A model generated the notes under the pieces. It was not told the DNA's origin, searched no databases, and saw nothing but the letters and a program-made list of their open reading frames with translations. From Nocardioides sp. (lineage in GTDB: Bacteria > Actinomycetota > Actinomycetes > Propionibacteriales > Nocardioidaceae), in contig DOWL01000167.1 of NCBI GenBank assembly GCA_003519585.1, positions 1-7,913 of the forward strand: 7,913 nucleotides of DNA, given 5' to 3'. Shown piece after piece: positions 6,802-7,913 of this stretch (the stretch's first letter is position 1; each line of letters opens with the position of its first letter). The position numbers and the translations under genes were made by a program.

Positions 6802-7292
6802 CCGACGCGCCGGCTCGACAGCAGCGTGACCGACGACGTGCTCGGCTGCGGCACGAGGTAGGGCAACGTCGGAGCGTGCGGCGCCAGCCCCAGCGTCTGC
6901 TCGACGACGGCCAGGAACCGGTCAGCGTCCCGGACCAGGTCGTCGGCCTCGCGCTCGGTGACGGCCCGCCGAGAGCCCGCCTCGGCGGCCGCACGCTTGC
7001 CCGCGCCGGCCGCGAAGAATCCCGCCCACTCGGCCAGCTCGGGGGCGACCTCGGCCAGGAGCACCCAGGCGTTCTTCTGCGGCTTGCGCCGCGTCGGGGC
7101 CGCCGGCTTGGCGCGAGCGGCCAACAGGGCCGCCGCGGCACGCAGTGCGGCAACGTGCGCGCACGCATAGCGGGTGGTGGCCTCGCCGGAGGTGACCGCC
7201 TCGCTCAGGGACTCCGCGGCGCGCATCAGGTAGGAGTGTGTCGTCGCGGGCAGGCTGAGCTGGCTGACGCTTCGCGTAGCTGGCTGGGTCAT
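6798..7292 (-). CDS. SAV_6107 family HEPN-domain protein
   Basis: This 164-residue, mostly alpha-helical protein matches the SAV_6107-type HEPN family by its core: an Ala-rich helix with RYACAHVAALRAAAALLAAR (residues 41-60), then a KNAWVLLAEVAPELAEWAGFFAAGA segment (about 73-97) and a final helix with EREADDLVRDADRFLAVVEQ (113-132). Residues R41 to H46 form an R-X4-H motif, which in many HEPN proteins is the RNase active site; activity here is inferred, not shown. A basic loop (about 62-73) separates the helices. Start: the ATG at 7292 has AGGCGG (7300-7305) 7 nt upstream, overlapping the stop codon of the DUF6504 gene, so the two are probably translationally coupled. A GTG two codons upstream is possible but too close to that site. 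It is followed after 31 bp by dnaE2. HEPN proteins can also be non-catalytic binding modules, so a structural role is equally open. Confidence 0.83.
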   Translation of the reverse strand: MTQPATRSVSQLSLPATTHSYLMRAAESLSEAVTSGEATTRYACAHVAALRAAAALLAARAKPAAPTRRKPQKNAWVLLAEVAPELAEWAGFFAAGAGKRAAAEAGSRRAVTEREADDLVRDADRFLAVVEQTLGLAPHAPTLPYLVPQPSTSSVTLLSSRRVG

Positions 7293-7299
7293 GGTCACG

Positions 7300-7305
7300 C
7301 CGCCT
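7300..7305 (-). promoter_or_regulatory. Ribosome binding site of the HEPN gene overlapping the upstream stop codon
   Basis: AGGCGG lies 7 nt before the ATG at 7292 and shares two bases with the TAG stop (7304-7306) of the DUF6504 gene, an arrangement typical of translational coupling. Confidence 0.7.
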
Positions 7306-7720
7306 AGTCCGTGCAACCGATGAGCGTCCAGCGCCCCTCGGCCCAGTCGAAGGAGAGGTCGAAGACGCCGCCGCCGTCGGGTTCGCCCTCGCCGGTGAGC
7401 CGGCCGCGGCCGGCCTCGACCCGCCACAGCTCGCGTTCGGTGAGCAGCTCGCCGAGCGACCGACGCTGCGGCACCCGGTCCTCGGCCCCGGGGTCGTCCG
7501 CGGCGGCGCCTTCCTCGGACCCGATCACGGCGCGGACCCCCGCCGATTGCCACCACGGGCCGGTCTCGACCCAGTGCGCCAGGACCGCGCGCACCTTCCA
7601 GAGCCGACCACGCCACAGGAACTGTTGGGGGCCTTCGGTGGCACCCTGGGCGCCGAGGCCCTGCAGGTCGTCGTCGAGCGGGCCCTGTCGGACCTCGACG
7701 GGGTCGGCATAGCGCCTCAT
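7304..7720 (-). CDS. DUF6504 family protein, first gene of the SOS operon
   Basis: This is a 138-residue soluble protein of unknown function. It starts MRRYADPVEVRQG and contains the segment FLWRGRLWKVRAVLAHWVE (about residues 34-52) followed by WW, then a C-terminal part with LWRVEAGRG and DLSFDW. This Arg/Trp-rich pattern is what I know as the DUF6504 family, small actinobacterial proteins often encoded beside dnaE2 or imuB-type genes. There is no signal peptide or membrane segment. The ATG at 7720 was chosen because a good ribosome binding site, GAGAGGA (7727-7733), lies 6 nt upstream; longer in-frame versions would run into the LexA operator and promoter. It is the first gene after the operator, so SOS control is expected. 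A residue stretch at about 68-82 is acidic and probably disordered. The family call rests on recalled pattern; the role is unknown, and association with the translesion machinery is inferred from context. Confidence 0.82.
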   Translation of the reverse strand: MRRYADPVEVRQGPLDDDLQGLGAQGATEGPQQFLWRGRLWKVRAVLAHWVETGPWWQSAGVRAVIGSEEGAAADDPGAEDRVPQRRSLGELLTERELWRVEAGRGRLTGEGEPDGGGVFDLSFDWAEGRWTLIGCTD

Positions 7721-7726
7721 GCGGTG

Positions 7727-7733
7727 TCCTCTC
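7727..7733 (-). promoter_or_regulatory. Ribosome binding site of the DUF6504 gene
   Basis: GAGAGGA on the minus strand, 6 nt upstream of the ATG at 7720. It decides the start of this gene over longer in-frame alternatives. Confidence 0.8.
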
Positions 7734-7745
7734 ACCTTGGGCCTC

Positions 7746-7765
7746 GTTCGAACACCTGTTCGAAC
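7746..7765. promoter_or_regulatory. LexA operator (SOS box)
   Basis: The core TCGAAC-ACCT-GTTCGA (7748-7763) matches the mycobacterial and general actinobacterial SOS box TCGAAC-N4-GTTCGA at every defined position; with its flanks, both arms read GTTCGAAC. It lies 25 nt upstream of the DUF6504 start and just downstream of the candidate -10 element, overlapping the expected transcription start. That position suits repression by LexA and induction upon DNA damage. No other match to this motif was found in the window. Confidence 0.93.
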
Positions 7766-7771
7766 AAGACC

Positions 7772-7802
7772 AAGGTACACCGTCCCACAGACAACAGGTC
7801 AA
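7772..7802 (-). promoter_or_regulatory. Candidate sigma70-type promoter of the SOS operon
   Basis: On the minus strand, TTGACC (7797-7802) and TACCTT (7772-7777) resemble -35 and -10 hexamers with a rather long 19-nt spacer. The predicted start, about 7 nt downstream, falls near 7765 inside the LexA operator. Alternatives with a 17- or 18-nt spacer fit the -10 less well. The hexamers are visible; promoter use is inferred. Confidence 0.5.
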
Positions 7803-7913
7803 CCCCCGGGCGCCCTTCCTTCGCCAGCGCGCGCGGAGCGTCTTAACTCGGGAGGGAGCGCAGCGACCCGGTCTTTCGCGGGCGAAGCCCGCGCGCCCGG
7901 CGATCGGCCCCGA
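7803..7913. other. GC-rich non-coding right end with a 7-bp hairpin
   Basis: No credible gene is seen upstream of the operon promoter. CGCGGGC (7877-7883) and GCCCGCG (7887-7893) form a perfect stem with a GAA loop. The neighbouring GGGAGCGCAGCGACC resembles low-complexity sequence common in actinobacterial intergenic regions. No T-run follows the hairpin on either strand. It could be the tail of a neighbouring transcription unit. Confidence 0.45.

Noticed and set aside
3383..6829. Long plus-strand open frames (3383-5368 and 5393-6829) opposite dnaE2
   Set aside because: They lie fully antisense to conserved DnaE2 domains, and their translations are Arg/Gly/Glu/Asp-rich without recognisable motifs. 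Such frames are expected from strong GC bias at third codon positions.
6767..7168. N-terminal extension of DnaE2 by 134 codons in the same open frame
   Set aside because: The extension is Arg/Pro/Ser-rich, has no DnaE similarity and overlaps the well-supported HEPN gene in another frame. DnaE2 homology begins at the GTG at 6766.
7877..7893. Rho-independent terminator at the right end
   Set aside because: The 7-bp stem is strong but no T-run follows it in either direction, so it was kept only as a hairpin in a non-coding segment.
1..7913. CRISPR array, tRNA or rRNA gene, insertion sequence or phage attachment site
   Set aside because: No regularly spaced long repeats, cloverleaf sequence, transposase motif or terminal inverted repeats were seen on either strand.

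Overview
The window is very GC-rich DNA with the codon bias of a high-GC actinobacterium. The gene content fits an actinobacterium related to Nocardioidaceae or Streptomyces: a 16-bp LexA site of the mycobacterial type, a DUF3040 membrane protein, an SAV_6107-type HEPN protein, a DUF6504 protein and a long DnaE2. The genus is an inference; no rRNA or other taxonomic marker is present. All six genes that I support lie on the minus strand, so transcription runs from the right end to the left.

From right to left: a GC-rich, hairpin-containing segment (about 7803-7913); a promoter with a perfect SOS (LexA) operator (7746-7765); a DUF6504 protein (7304-7720); an SAV_6107-family HEPN protein (6798-7292); the error-prone replicative-type polymerase DnaE2 (2786-6766); a CmoM/SmtA-like SAM methyltransferase (2018-2755); the Y-family DNA polymerase IV DinB (692-1972); a 133-bp gap; a two-pass DUF3040 membrane protein (94-558); and a short non-coding left end with small inverted repeats. 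Gaps within the block from DUF6504 to DinB are 11, 31, 30 and 45 bp, so it probably forms one operon of about 7 kb under the single SOS operator.

The central reading is a DNA-damage-inducible translesion and mutagenesis operon. In the well-known actinobacterial mutasome, DnaE2 works with ImuA' and ImuB, a Y-family protein that has lost its catalytic residues. Neither imuA' nor imuB is visible here. Instead DnaE2 sits with a Y-family polymerase that keeps all its catalytic acidic residues, plus three less understood partners: DUF6504, a HEPN-fold protein with an intact R-X4-H motif, and a methyltransferase resembling the enzyme that methylates the tRNA wobble base cmo5U. The combination suggests an alternative mutasome with a possible RNA-directed arm. 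The DUF3040 gene at the end is more likely a chromosomal neighbour (in actinobacteria it often lies near mraZ and the division/cell-wall cluster) than part of the damage response.
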